This document shows positions 22,695 to 31,457 of a stretch of DNA of 42,388 nt, piece by piece (within the stretch, counting starts at the first letter, position 1; every line of letters starts with the position of its first letter). The position numbers were made by a program, and so were the translations under genes. The notes beneath the pieces are model-generated. The model was not told the origin of the DNA. It did not search any database and was given only the letters and a program-made list of their open reading frames with translations. The stretch covers positions 1-42,388 of IMG/VR virus record IMGVR_UViG_3300045119_000186; one strand, 5' to 3'. Origin of the DNA: a virus.

Positions 22695-23753
22695 TCAGGC
22701 CACCCTGATCTGAACGGCGGACCCATTCCGGTATAGTTGTCCCGGCCCGACGCCCCCAGCCGCAGCGGCGCTATCGCTGGCATAAGACGCTGACGCTTGT
22801 AGACCCGGCAACGACACCGCACCGGTGGCAGAAACAGAGAAACGCGACGTTTCAGTTGCGGCATCGACCACATGAAAACCGGTGCCATCAAACTTGATGC
22901 CAGCCGCGCCTGTGGCTGTAGACGCATCGGAACGGATAAACGCGCCGCGCGTATTGGCACCGTCAACGATCCACTGGATCTCGTGATACATCGGCATCTG
23001 GATCGCGGTATGCGTCGTCGCCGGGTTCTGTGCGATTGCACCGTCGCGGATGATGATGCCTTTAGCAAAAGATGAGCCGTTGGAGGCGATGCCGAGTGCA
23101 ACCGACGCCGGATACAACGTCTCGCCTGCGGTATGCGCTTCCGAGCCGGATGTCAGCCACAGGCTGGGTGTAATGCCGGCGGCGAAATAGTAGGCGTTGC
23201 ATTCGGCAGTAGGTGCCAGATTGCCCATCGAAAGTTCCATGCCGATGCTCAGAGCGCCACCCGGCAGACGGCGATTGGAGGCATAGAAACCCCACGTAGG
23301 GGCAGCGTTCGCAACCGTACTGTCCGACGTGACATAGGACGCGAAACCGATGGCGACGTAGCCAGGAGCCACGTCGGACGAACGGACAGCGCCCGCGACA
23401 GCGATATTCATCCCCGGCTGCGCGTAGAATGCCGACGACGACAGCAGATCGTAATATGACATCTGATTGTTGTCGGATTTGCCCACCCAAGTGAGCGCGG
23501 CACCACCCGCCCGCATCCCTGGATTAGCGACACCGCCGAAGAAGCCTGATGTCGCAGTCACGCCTGGCGTTCCCGACACGGAGCCTCCCGCCAATGGAAG
23601 GAACGGGCCGCCGCCTGAGGCAAAGTGGATGGCGCTGTCTAGCGCGTCGGCGTTGGAGTTCCACAGATCGCCCCACGTCCCGATGGCCATGTTGCGGACG
23701 GGCTTATAGAGCCCGAGATGGGGCGTGGTGGTGTAGTCGCTGCTGCCGCTCAT
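22695..23753 (-). CDS. Tail fibre / receptor-binding protein
   Basis: This is a 352-aa protein. Residues 7-45 carry the shared anchoring module (PHLGLYKP, then GTWGDLWNSNADALDSAIH). The remaining beta-rich, Gly/Ser/Ala-rich region is unrelated to the other two fibre proteins, as expected for receptor-binding parts. A longer frame starting at 24203 covers the next gene out of frame and is rejected; the ATG at 23753 is followed directly by the module. No enzyme domain is seen. Confidence 0.7.
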   Translation of the reverse strand: MSGSSDYTTTPHLGLYKPVRNMAIGTWGDLWNSNADALDSAIHFASGGGPFLPLAGGSVSGTPGVTATSGFFGGVANPGMRAGGAALTWVGKSDNNQMSYYDLLSSSAFYAQPGMNIAVAGAVRSSDVAPGYVAIGFASYVTSDSTVANAAPTWGFYASNRRLPGGALSIGMELSMGNLAPTAECNAYYFAAGITPSLWLTSGSEAHTAGETLYPASVALGIASNGSSFAKGIIIRDGAIAQNPATTHTAIQMPMYHEIQWIVDGANTRGAFIRSDASTATGAAGIKFDGTGFHVVDAATETSRFSVSATGAVSLPGLQASASYASDSAAAAGGVGPGQLYRNGSAVQIRVA

Positions 23754-23784
23754 GACGCCAGCCACCTCCTGCGGTTGTTTGCCA

Positions 23785-24855
23785 TCAGGCCAGCACCATG
23801 GCGCGGGCCTGTGCAGCACTGCTGACTGCCCCAGCAGGGGACCACGCAGAATAACCCGAGGGCGGAGCGTACAATAGGGCTGCGCTCGTCTCGCGCAATG
23901 TGAAGACCGCGGCCGTGCCCGTGGTGCCGGTCGCCACCGAAAGCGCCATCGGCCACTGCGCCTGGATGACGTAGCCATTGCTGCCCGTAGCGGGGTTGCC
24001 GGTAACCCCGCTCGCGTTCCAAATGCCGTTATTCTTATTCCACCACATTTGATTGCTTCCGGCATCATAGGCGACCCCGATCGTGTCGCCCGTAACATAG
24101 GTAAGGCCAATGTTCGCACCATCGGTGCGCGCGCCGCCCGGCGCCAAAAGATACACATAGGCCCAAACTGTTGCAGTTCCCTGTCCGGTTCCCCACGCCA
24201 CACCGGCTAAGCCGATGCCGACACCGCTGTTGACCGTCCCGCCTACTGTGATCTCAGCGTAGTATTTCCCGACTCCGCTGGTGTGCGTAAGGATGCTCCT
24301 GGCGCCCAGGTTGGCTGTCGCTGTGAATGTCGCCACGGTATTTGAGACCGACAGCGTCACGCCGGATGTTTCGTCTGGACCAAAACCAAACCCAGGGGAC
24401 GAAGTACCGTCAAGCTCCAGTGCTATCATAAGCGAGTTGGAGCTGGAGGCGCCGCCTACCAGTGGATTGGCTGGGCTGGCAACGCTCTGGCCGCCATTGA
24501 CAAACCAGGCAGTGCCGGCGGCACCAGTCGTGACCGGCAGGGTGTTGGCGCAAACATAGCCGACGTAATAGTTGGTGCCGGCGGTCAGGCTGAGGTTGCC
24601 GGTCAACGGCAGGCGATTGTAGCCCGTGGTAACCGCTGTGACGGCCGAACCGGTCGCCAGCAGGGCACTGTGCGCACCATCGTAGACGAGTGCTTTGAAG
24701 CTGATACCGCTGGCGCCGGTATTGACGTCGAGCAGGATGGCTGTCGCCGTGCCATTCTGCGGCGCTGTCACTCTTTGCAGATAGATTGAGTTGGCACCGG
24801 CGTTGCCGAACGATGGTGTTACCGGGGTATTTCCGACAAAGCCTCCCGAGGCCAT
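23785..24855 (-). CDS. Tail-associated protein with SPRY-like domain
   Basis: This is a 356-aa protein starting MASGGFVG at 24855, overlapping the upstream stop (TGATG). Residues about 35-150 form a Gly/Ser/Thr-rich beta domain. Residues about 165-310 look like a SPRY/concanavalin-type fold: KYYAEITVGGTVNSGVGIGL, then GDTIGVAYDAGSNQMWW and KNNGIWN. It is probably a receptor-binding or decoration component. The frame upstream of this start is a shadow of the neighbouring gene. Confidence 0.65.
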   Translation of the reverse strand: MASGGFVGNTPVTPSFGNAGANSIYLQRVTAPQNGTATAILLDVNTGASGISFKALVYDGAHSALLATGSAVTAVTTGYNRLPLTGNLSLTAGTNYYVGYVCANTLPVTTGAAGTAWFVNGGQSVASPANPLVGGASSSNSLMIALELDGTSSPGFGFGPDETSGVTLSVSNTVATFTATANLGARSILTHTSGVGKYYAEITVGGTVNSGVGIGLAGVAWGTGQGTATVWAYVYLLAPGGARTDGANIGLTYVTGDTIGVAYDAGSNQMWWNKNNGIWNASGVTGNPATGSNGYVIQAQWPMALSVATGTTGTAAVFTLRETSAALLYAPPSGYSAWSPAGAVSSAAQARAMVLA

Positions 24856-25640
24856 CAGACGCGCGCCGCGAGTATCGTAATCCCAACGTCCGCGAGAGTA
24901 GCATCCTGCGTCGGCGCCACGATCTGCATCACATCGCCTACCGCCAGCGTGCCGCCTGCCCCCGATAGGGTGGCTGATGTGTGCGACGTGCTGGTGATGG
25001 TGATGGTGCCGAGTGCGGTGATGGTGGTGCCGCCGCTGATCCGGTTCAGCACGAACGCCGTCGAGGCCGTCGCCTGCGTGGTGTCGTAGACCACGGTCCC
25101 GGCGAGCGATGCTGGCACCGTCAAAACCATCGGCATCGGCACGTTCACCACCGCGCCGGTCGCTGGCTTGCCGCTGAACGGGAAGCTGATCGGCACTTGA
25201 GCCACCTCGGTCGGAAGTTGTGCATAGGACACGGCGCCGCTCATCGTGGAGAGCGCCGGCAATCGCGCTGCTGCCAGGGTGCCGGAGGTGATGTTCGCCG
25301 CGTTGGTGGTGTCCGAGGTCGCTGATGCCGCCAGTCCTGTCACCGCCAGCGTCCCGGTGGTGATCGCCAGGTTGCTGCCTAGCGCGTTGACGCTGCCGCC
25401 GTTCCATTGCACTGCCAGCGTGCCGGTCGTGGTGATTGGGCCACCTGTGATACCTGCGCCTGATGTGCCCACCGAGGAGACAGTGCCAGCGCCACCGACC
25501 CCGGTCTGCAAGGCGTGGATCGTGCTGTCGAGCGTGTCGGCGTTGGTGTTGAGGTGATTTCCCCACTGGTTGTTGTCGGCGTCATAGTTTGGCTTGAACA
25601 GACCGAGGTTTGTGGTCTTGGTCCAGTCGGTTCCGCTCAT
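24855..25640 (-). CDS. Tail fibre protein with shared anchoring module
   Basis: This is a 261-aa protein. Residues 8-45 carry the module NLGLFKPNY, then [18 protein letters not shown], also found in the fibres at 20335 and 22695. The rest is Thr/Ala/Gly-rich beta shaft with repeating TTGTLAV units, ending in a compact domain ([19 protein letters not shown]). It lies in the fibre cluster with overlapping neighbours. Confidence 0.7.
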   Translation of the reverse strand: MSGTDWTKTTNLGLFKPNYDADNNQWGNHLNTNADTLDSTIHALQTGVGGAGTVSSVGTSGAGITGGPITTTGTLAVQWNGGSVNALGSNLAITTGTLAVTGLAASATSDTTNAANITSGTLAAARLPALSTMSGAVSYAQLPTEVAQVPISFPFSGKPATGAVVNVPMPMVLTVPASLAGTVVYDTTQATASTAFVLNRISGGTTITALGTITITSTSHTSATLSGAGGTLAVGDVMQIVAPTQDATLADVGITILAARV

Positions 25641-26197
25641 GATACTGCCACCACGTCAAACGGGCCTGGCGCCCATACACCGGGCTGATTGCCGCACAGC
25701 GCGACAGTGCCGAACGTCCGCAACAGCAGCACTCGCCGGTCCTCCATCTCATAGGGTCCGACGCCATAGCCGCCCACGTTGTAGGGCGAGCCGATGTTGC
25801 TGGATGGCGGCACCAAGGAGTGGAATGTGCCGAACCTGCCGACGCCCCAGGTGAGTGTGCCAAAGCCGCGCGGCGGAATTGGCGCGTTGTAGACCTCATA
25901 ACCGCCGGCCGACACGCGCAGCTCGTCGTACATATTGCCGCGCACCGCCGAGGTCGCCGCCTCGGTGCAGAGCAGGTTGCCGCCGGTTGCCGCGTCGTAG
26001 AGGTTGACGGTGTCGATGGTGCCCCAGTCGCTGCCGCACGCCGGCCACTGCACGCTGGCGGCGTTCGCAGCGGTGCGACCATCACCAATGTCCACGAACG
26101 TAGCGGGGCGGCGCACATAGCCGACGCCGGATACCTCAGCGCCTTGCGCCTGCAGGCCCATCCAGCAATCGAAGGGGAAGGTGATGCTGGTTGCCAT
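25637..26197 (-). CDS. 186-aa tail-region protein
   Basis: A beta-rich protein starting [14 protein letters not shown]. Features include ERF-unrelated segments such as [18 protein letters not shown] and [16 protein letters not shown] and the end [14 protein letters not shown]. It overlaps both neighbours by a few bases. It is probably a minor tail or fibre accessory. No family is recognised. Confidence 0.6.
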   Translation of the reverse strand: MATSITFPFDCWMGLQAQGAEVSGVGYVRRPATFVDIGDGRTAANAASVQWPACGSDWGTIDTVNLYDAATGGNLLCTEAATSAVRGNMYDELRVSAGGYEVYNAPIPPRGFGTLTWGVGRFGTFHSLVPPSSNIGSPYNVGGYGVGPYEMEDRRVLLLRTFGTVALCGNQPGVWAPGPFDVVAVS

Positions 26198-27582
26198 CAG
26201 GTGGTCACCGATCGCATCTCGGCGTTGGTCAGCACACGCGGCCAGTAGCGTGCGCGACGCATATGGCCGTTCATGGTGCCATCAAGGAACCACGCCGCTC
26301 CACCAAGTGCCAGCAACGTAACTGCACCAGCCGCTCCACCTGCGTTTGCAACCGATCCGATCACACCAGCATTGGTGCAACACTGGATGGTCGATGTAGT
26401 GAGCGTGCCACATGTCTTATTCACCGCACCGACGATCAATGGCCCACTGCTTGCTGACGAGATGCCCCCACGATTAAAAGTTGTGCCGGTGGATAGATAG
26501 AGTGAATTGGGGAAGTTCGTGTTATCGCCAAATCCACCAAGCGCACCTGATGGCTGCACCGGATTGTAAATCTCGAACAGCAGCGACACGAAGTTGAAGT
26601 TATACCAAGGACTGGTCGGGATAGAACACAGATCAGCACTCCGCGTCACAGCCGCAGCAGTCGTCGGAATGTAGCTGGTGGGGAATGCGCCTTGCTCTAG
26701 CTGTGCGCCCCAGACATAGATTGTCTGTGCTGATGTTGCGGCTTGCGCCGGATCGCGCCGATCGGTGCCAATGTCAACAAACCACAACCCGGCCGTCAGC
26801 GCCGGGGTCGTAAGTGCAAACCGCTGCCATTGCGTGGTCAGCGTGACAGGGGTCGAATAGAAAACGGTGGCGGCGCTGTTTGAGATGCCAAGATATAATT
26901 GCTCGCCGCCAGCGTTGCCCTTCAACCACACGCTGAGCGTATATGGCACGGCCGTGAGGGTGAACGATTGATAGAGCAGAGTGAAGTTGCCGACCACGGT
27001 CAGGGCAGGGAAAACGGCGCGGCAACCGGTCACGGTGCCGTCCGGCGCCGCGATCTGGTTCCCGGTGACGACTGGCGCAACGCTGCCCGCCTGCCCTTTC
27101 GTCCAGGCGGCGTTCGTCGGATCGGCGCTGTATAGCCAGACGTTGGTGCGCGCTTCCTCGATCAGCAATCCACGCAACGCATGCGTCACCGGATCGTAGT
27201 CCCAGCGCGGCGCGTTGGCTGTCGCCGGCTTCATCGTGCCGGTGGCATCGAAGTAGGTCGCGGTGCTGGCGCGTGTGAATGTGATACGCGGATCGAGCGT
27301 GCCAGCGCTCAGGAACGACAGGTCGAGCGTTACCCCCGGGGGGACGAGCCCAGGATTGAACCCGGCGTCCTGGCCGGCGCGCGGGCGCCACGTCACCTGC
27401 TGCGAATACAGCTGGCACCACCCGGCGGCGGACACCGGTCCTTCGATGCGCGCGCAGGAACTGGACGGGACATAGTGCCGGCACATGCCGCAGCGCTCGG
27501 CACCGCCGGCTGGCGTGTAGCGCGCCGCCTGCTTGGTGGCCTTGGGCGTGCCACGGAGGGCGAGGCGCTGGAGGGCTGCCAT
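26197..27582 (-). CDS. Tail fibre with N-terminal HiPIP-like four-Cys motif
   Basis: This is a 461-aa protein. Residues 28-60 contain C31-x2-C34-x8-C43-x12-C56 in the context CGMCRHY, SSCARIEGPV and SAAGWCQLY. This pattern, including the final Gly-Trp-Cys, is that of high-potential [4Fe-4S] proteins. From residue 85 a lectin-like beta-sandwich region follows (RITFTRASTATYFDATG, then RGLLIEEARTN), as in many phage head or tail fibre proteins. A signal peptide is absent, so this is not an ordinary periplasmic HiPIP. A zinc site is the alternative. Confidence 0.7.
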   Translation of the reverse strand: MAALQRLALRGTPKATKQAARYTPAGGAERCGMCRHYVPSSSCARIEGPVSAAGWCQLYSQQVTWRPRAGQDAGFNPGLVPPGVTLDLSFLSAGTLDPRITFTRASTATYFDATGTMKPATANAPRWDYDPVTHALRGLLIEEARTNVWLYSADPTNAAWTKGQAGSVAPVVTGNQIAAPDGTVTGCRAVFPALTVVGNFTLLYQSFTLTAVPYTLSVWLKGNAGGEQLYLGISNSAATVFYSTPVTLTTQWQRFALTTPALTAGLWFVDIGTDRRDPAQAATSAQTIYVWGAQLEQGAFPTSYIPTTAAAVTRSADLCSIPTSPWYNFNFVSLLFEIYNPVQPSGALGGFGDNTNFPNSLYLSTGTTFNRGGISSASSGPLIVGAVNKTCGTLTTSTIQCCTNAGVIGSVANAGGAAGAVTLLALGGAAWFLDGTMNGHMRRARYWPRVLTNAEMRSVTT

Positions 27583-27613
27583 CAGATCTCGCCTCTATGA
27601 CGTAGACAACGCC

Positions 27614-28291
27614 TTAGAAGCATGTTGCCATCTCCGATCTCAGTGGGGCTCCGGAATAATCACTCTGCTGCTTGGCGAGGTCGGCCCGCGTCACCGCCTG
27701 CTGAAACAGCGCATCCATCTGTGTGGCGCGGTCATCATCGATTGCCCAGATCGCGCCCTGTTTGATCACCCCGTAGAGGTAGACCGAATACAGCTCCTCC
27801 AGGATCGGGTTGGTATCTGTTGGAAGCAGCAGCGGGCGCGGCTTGCGATACCATCCCATCAGTATGCTCTGCGGCGCCCAGGAGGGGTCTGGAGGGCTTG
27901 GGATCGTGGGATGTGGCAGGAACTCGATGCAGTTCGCCACCAGCCTGTACGCCCACGAGGGGCCGCTGAAGGCGCACGAATTGTCGAAGCCCTGCCAGCC
28001 GCGCGCCTGATGCTGCGAGGACCAGGAACCAGACCACTGGTCCTTCAGCACCAGCTCCTCACCAGTCACGTTGTCCCTGATGGACTCCATGGTGGCGAAG
28101 TCGGACGGCAGGGCGATGTAGGGGGCATCGATCGGTTGGATGGCGGATGTCACCTGGCAGCGTGCGCGCAGCGTCTGGGCGAGTTCGGTCTCGACGGCCA
28201 ATATCCACCCCGGCATTTGCCCATTGGTGAGCACATCCTGGCGATTGAGATAGCCGGCCACATCGGCCTGGAGTTGTGCCAGGGAGGCCAT
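27614..28291 (-). CDS. Head-tail adaptor protein
   Basis: This is a 225-aa protein starting MASLAQLQADVAGYLNRQD at 28291, overlapping the upstream stop (TGATG). The helical N-terminus and IALPSDFATMESIRDN pattern, then ATPase-free mixed regions with YLYGVIKQGAIWAID, match the phage adaptor family that sits between portal and tail in podoviruses. It lies downstream of the capsid gene and upstream of the fibres in transcription order. Confidence 0.7.
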   Translation of the reverse strand: MASLAQLQADVAGYLNRQDVLTNGQMPGWILAVETELAQTLRARCQVTSAIQPIDAPYIALPSDFATMESIRDNVTGEELVLKDQWSGSWSSQHQARGWQGFDNSCAFSGPSWAYRLVANCIEFLPHPTIPSPPDPSWAPQSILMGWYRKPRPLLLPTDTNPILEELYSVYLYGVIKQGAIWAIDDDRATQMDALFQQAVTRADLAKQQSDYSGAPLRSEMATCF

Positions 28292-28785
28292 CAGGGCGGC
28301 GCGGCCACGACGACGCCGTTGGACGGTGGGGCTGCCGTGCTGCCGACGGCATTGGTAGCTGTCACCACGCAGGTTGCGGTCGAGCCGGCGTCGGCTGCCA
28401 CGACGGGCAGCGTTGCGCCGGAGCCTGGGATGGAGGTGCCATCCAGCTGCCACGCATAGGCGTAGCTGTGCGGCTCTGCTTGCATGCCCTCCCAGTTGCC
28501 CATGGTGCAGGTGAGCGTGTCGCCGCTCTGCGAGACGAGCGGCACATCGACGTTGACCGGGGGTGTGGTTGGCACCGGATCGGGACCGCCCCCCTCGGGT
28601 GCATCGATGTCCAGCACCGGCTCGTATTGGCTGCTCTCCAACTCCGCGCCTGCGGCGGCAGTCTCCACGCCCTGCGCGAGCGCCATATCGCCGGCAGCGC
28701 TGAGAGCCTCTGCCTCGGGATACAGACGTATCAACAGCACCTGATCGATGCCCTCGACCAGCACGGGCTCGATGGTGCCGCTCAT
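28291..28785 (-). CDS. Virion protein with Ig-like domain, tandem paralogue
   Basis: This is a 164-aa protein. Residues 9-60 repeat the pattern of the upstream gene (VEGIDQVLLIRLYPEAE, then ALAQG, then YEPV). Residues about 80-160 form an Ig-like domain (SQSGDTLTCTMGNWEG, then YAYAWQLDGTSIPGSGATL and CVVTATNAVGS). Ig-like domains decorate many phage capsids and tails and can bind surfaces. It overlaps both neighbours. Confidence 0.65.
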   Translation of the reverse strand: MSGTIEPVLVEGIDQVLLIRLYPEAEALSAAGDMALAQGVETAAAGAELESSQYEPVLDIDAPEGGGPDPVPTTPPVNVDVPLVSQSGDTLTCTMGNWEGMQAEPHSYAYAWQLDGTSIPGSGATLPVVAADAGSTATCVVTATNAVGSTAAPPSNGVVVAAPP

Positions 28786-29150
28786 GGCTTGGTCTTTGGC
28801 GCTGGTTGCCCTGGCATCACCTGGGGCGCGACTGCGGGGTCGCCCTCGATCCAGATCGGCTCCTGCTGCGCCGCGACCAGCGTCGCGCCCTGCTCCCAGG
28901 TCTGCTGGCCCTGTGCGAGCGCCCGCGCTGCCACATCCTCGGCGCTATCGGCGTCGGGATAGAGGCGATGCAGCAGCACCGGATCGATGCCCTCGACCAT
29001 GGTCGGCTCGGCGCCCTTGGTCTCGGGCGTCTGGGCGACGTGCCCCGCCATCGGCGTCATGCTCCCGGCGGTTGCGGGAGCGCCACCGACGCCGGGTGTT
29101 GGCTTCATGCTACCGGCATGCGGAGCGTCGTGTTTCGTTGGGCTGGCCAT
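28782..29150 (-). CDS. Virion protein, paralogue of the Ig-domain protein
   Basis: A 122-aa protein with a low-complexity N-terminus of about 45 residues, then VEGIDPVLLHRLYPDAD, ALAQGQQ and AAQQEPIW. These match the N-terminal half of the next gene, so the pair arose by tandem duplication. Its own C-terminus is proline-rich and lacks the Ig-like domain. Probably a minor capsid or tail component. Confidence 0.65.
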   Translation of the reverse strand: MASPTKHDAPHAGSMKPTPGVGGAPATAGSMTPMAGHVAQTPETKGAEPTMVEGIDPVLLHRLYPDADSAEDVAARALAQGQQTWEQGATLVAAQQEPIWIEGDPAVAPQVMPGQPAPKTKP

Positions 29151-29161
29151 GGTGGTCTCCT

Positions 29162-29485
29162 TCAGATCTTGCGGGCGTCGTCGGTTCTGAACACGCGGTT
29201 GTCGCGCTCATCGAGCCAGGCATTCAGCGCTTTCTGGTCTTTCGTGATGCCGAGCTTCTGGAGCTGCTGCCAGATGACCAGGGGGATACGCGCGACATGG
29301 GTGATGCCGTCCGGGTTCGGCCGGTGTTTGTCGAAGTTGGACGCGAGTTGCTTGGCGCTCTCGACAATGGGGCGGGTGTTCTGCGAGGTGATGATGACCG
29401 GAAGCCCGGTTTCCGCATCGGTCACGATCTCGGTTGACCGCTGCGTTACCGGGTTCCAGGACTCGTAGAACGGTCTGTCGGTCAT
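29162..29485 (-). CDS. 107-aa phage structural-region protein
   Basis: It begins MTDRPFYESWNPVTQRS. The sequence is mixed alpha/beta with a helical second half (LVIWQQLQKLGITKDQKALNAWLDERDNR). Proteins with this ending follow the capsid gene in several podoviruses. The endonuclease cassette 2 lies between this gene and the capsid gene. The exact role is unknown. Confidence 0.65.
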   Translation of the reverse strand: MTDRPFYESWNPVTQRSTEIVTDAETGLPVIITSQNTRPIVESAKQLASNFDKHRPNPDGITHVARIPLVIWQQLQKLGITKDQKALNAWLDERDNRVFRTDDARKI

Positions 29486-29494
29486 AGCGGGATG

Positions 29495-29574
29495 CCGCTA
29501 TAAGCGGGGTGCTGCCGACTCTCCCAAGCCGACAGCGCCCCTGACAACGATCCTGGTGAGAAGGACCGAAGCTG
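29495..29574 (+). promoter_or_regulatory. Structured leader of endonuclease cassette 2
   Basis: CCGCT-ATA-AGCGG forms a hairpin at 29495-29507. GGGGTGC (29506-29512) can pair with GCGCCCC (29535-29541). CGATCCT (29548-29554) can pair with AGGACCG (29562-29568), covering the AGGA ribosome-binding site. The order of hairpins is the same as in the leaders at 21545 and 41559. Confidence 0.65.
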
Positions 29575-30060
29575 ATGCCACATGATGACGAAGCGACGCG
29601 GAAGGCAATCGCCTCCGCTTCTTTCCGCACTTGGGCGGACAAGAACAGCGAGTCTCGCGCTGCCTATATGCGGCAGTATGCTCAGGAAAACCGCGCCAGG
29701 CTTCGAGAGCACAAGCGTCGGTATCGCGAGGCAAACCGTGAGAAGATCAAGGAGGCCAACCGTAAGGCCATCCGAGACGAGAACGGCGAGATAACCGCCA
29801 AAGAGAGGGAGCACCAAGCACGTAACCGCATGCTGCGAGCATTGGCCTTGGATGCGATGGCCGAAAGGCCCCGCCCAGAGGTCTGTGATATCTGCGGTGG
29901 GCCACCGGACCCTAAGAAGGGAATGCACTTCGATCATTGCCACCAAACCGGAAAGTTTCGTGGGTGGTTGTGCCGTAAGTGCAATCTGATGCTCGGAAAT
30001 GCCGAGGACGACCCCTCCCGACTTAGGGAGGGTGCCGCCTACATCGAACGCTACCGTTAG
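29575..30060 (+). CDS. Homing endonuclease, endonuclease VII type (cassette 2)
   Basis: This is a 161-aa protein. A basic, Arg-rich helical N-terminal half (about 20-75) is followed by the His-Me finger CDICGGPPDP, then MHFDHCHQTGKFRGWLC and RKCNLMLG. It is convergent with the capsid gene: its stop lies eight bases from the end of the capsid 3' exon, while the intron begins 93 bases further on. It is therefore outside the intron. It resembles the cassette 1 protein in the nuclease domain and has the same leader. It probably cuts intron-less or cassette-less versions of this region; that is inference. Confidence 0.85.
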   Translation: MPHDDEATRKAIASASFRTWADKNSESRAAYMRQYAQENRARLREHKRRYREANREKIKEANRKAIRDENGEITAKEREHQARNRMLRALALDAMAERPRPEVCDICGGPPDPKKGMHFDHCHQTGKFRGWLCRKCNLMLGNAEDDPSRLREGAAYIERYR

Positions 30061-30068
30061 GCTATTCG

Positions 30069-31365
30069 TTACTGATTGAGGTCGAAGATCGTCGCGTGAG
30101 CTTTGGGGGCGGTGGGTCGTATGCAGCCCTCGAAAATCACGCCGCCTTGTGAGTTGTCTCCCTTTGTGTTCGCTGGAGGTCGCTGATCTCCAACCGCCCT
30201 TGCGGGCTGCTGCATGTCTCCATGCAGAACAGACTATCTCATCACCTGCCGTAGCAGGGCTGGGCGCTTCGCCGCGCTTGCGGCTACGGGGTTGCCCCCT
30301 AGTCGTTACACCTTCCCCTTGCGGGGCTTGGCTCGGTATTACGCACAGCTTTCCTGTTTGCGCCTTCACCGAATTCACCCAGTTTTCGACAGCAATCACT
30401 TGCTGAAGGACCTATGCCGCTATCGAATGACTGGCGTTGTCATTCGCCGCGGTGCGAGTCTGGGCATAATCCTGCTGGATCATATCGCGCTCTGGTAGTG
30501 GTGCCATCTCGACGTAGTCCGTAGATACGAGCAGGATTTGATGCGCTGGCATGAAGCGGTCTGGCGTGAGCTGCAAGGTGCCAAAATTCGTCCTGTACAC
30601 ATCCACCGCGCCCTGGATGGTCATCTCCCCGGTCGGTGATGCCTGCACGATGTTCTGAGCGACGATGGGATTTCCGGTCCCGCCCTGCGACAATGTCGCG
30701 AAATAATTCTTAATATTCCCGCTCATGATCCCAATGGTTGGATTGCCACCGGCTTGCCAGCACTGCTGGATGGCGGTGTTGACCACAGCGAGGGTGAGAT
30801 CGTAGGGGGTGCCGGCGGTGCCTGCGTTGGAGCCGTCACCGATCGGCATGACGCCAGCGCCGGCGCCGCGTGCGCCGAAGTTGGTGTAGCAGGGCAGGCC
30901 GCTCATGTGGCGAGGATCGGTGATGGTGCGCACCAATGGCGAGGTCACGGCCAGCTCGAGGTCGCGCTTAACCTCCATCCCGCGCAGGATTATATTGCGG
31001 TTGTACTCGTCTTCGCCCCCGACAACGTCCACCACACGGAGCGTGTTGGAGACACCGACAGTCCTGGCCAATATCTGGCAGACGTTGTTAAGTCTTACTG
31101 GCTTGATCACCGCCTGCATAACCGCGGTAAAGCCCTCGGGTTGGGCGTTATCTGCGGCTGGATTGAGTTCCTGCACGATCCATTCGGTCAGGACTTGCTT
31201 AGAACCGACGCGGGAACACGCTGATACTAGTGGTGTCTCGTCTGGGTCTATTTTATATATGATCGATGCGAGATCTTCTCGAACACCCACCGCTGCCGTT
31301 TCGATGTATGTTCCGCTCGGTGCCGCTCCTTGTGCGGGTACTGCCAAAGTTGCCTCCATTTGCAT
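30069..31365 (-). CDS. Major capsid protein, split by a group I intron
   Basis: Exon 1 is 31365-30457 (303 codons) and exon 2 is 30161-30069 (30 codons plus stop). Unspliced, the frame ends 45 bases into the intron at 30412. Splicing joins DYAQT to GDNSQGGVIFEG and ends KAHATIFDLNQ. The junction restores an A-x-TGD motif typical near the C-terminus of HK97-type capsid proteins of this group, and the new end looks like a normal capsid C-terminus. The body has a typical layout, with AAVGVREDLASIIYKIDPDETP near the N-terminus. The scaffold gene lies just upstream. Confidence 0.8.
30162..30456 (-). ncRNA. Group I intron (td-like, IA2 type) in the capsid gene
   Basis: Read on the minus strand, AACGACTA pairs with TAGTCTG to form P7. 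CTGCATG-GAGA-CATGCAG forms P9. TAATACCGAGCC resembles the Q region and CAGCAA/TTGCTG forms P2. The run from GAGATAGTCTG to ACATGCAGCAG and the 3' end GAACACAAAG parallel the T4 td intron, which ends GAACATAATG. The 5' exon ends in U (GACU) and can pair with GGUC to form P1, with an extended stem of CCGC/GCGG and AATGAC/GTCATT. It contains no ORF of its own. Confidence 0.88.
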
Positions 31366-31457
31366 GGCAGGCGCGACCGTCGTGCGGGCGCTCTGCCGTT
31401 GAACCGATCAAGATTGGTTCGCAATGGAGATGACTGCGGGCGGTCTGGCCGTTCCTG

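Noticed and set aside
24856-25566. N-terminal extension joining the SPRY-like protein to the upstream region
   Set aside because: This part runs in another frame of the fibre gene at 24855-25640; the ATG at 24855 with TGATG coupling is the natural start.
29482-30399. 305-aa minus-strand frame across the intron and endonuclease region
   Set aside because: Only the short segment encoding the capsid 3' exon is meaningful. The rest is intron sequence and the antisense of the endonuclease.
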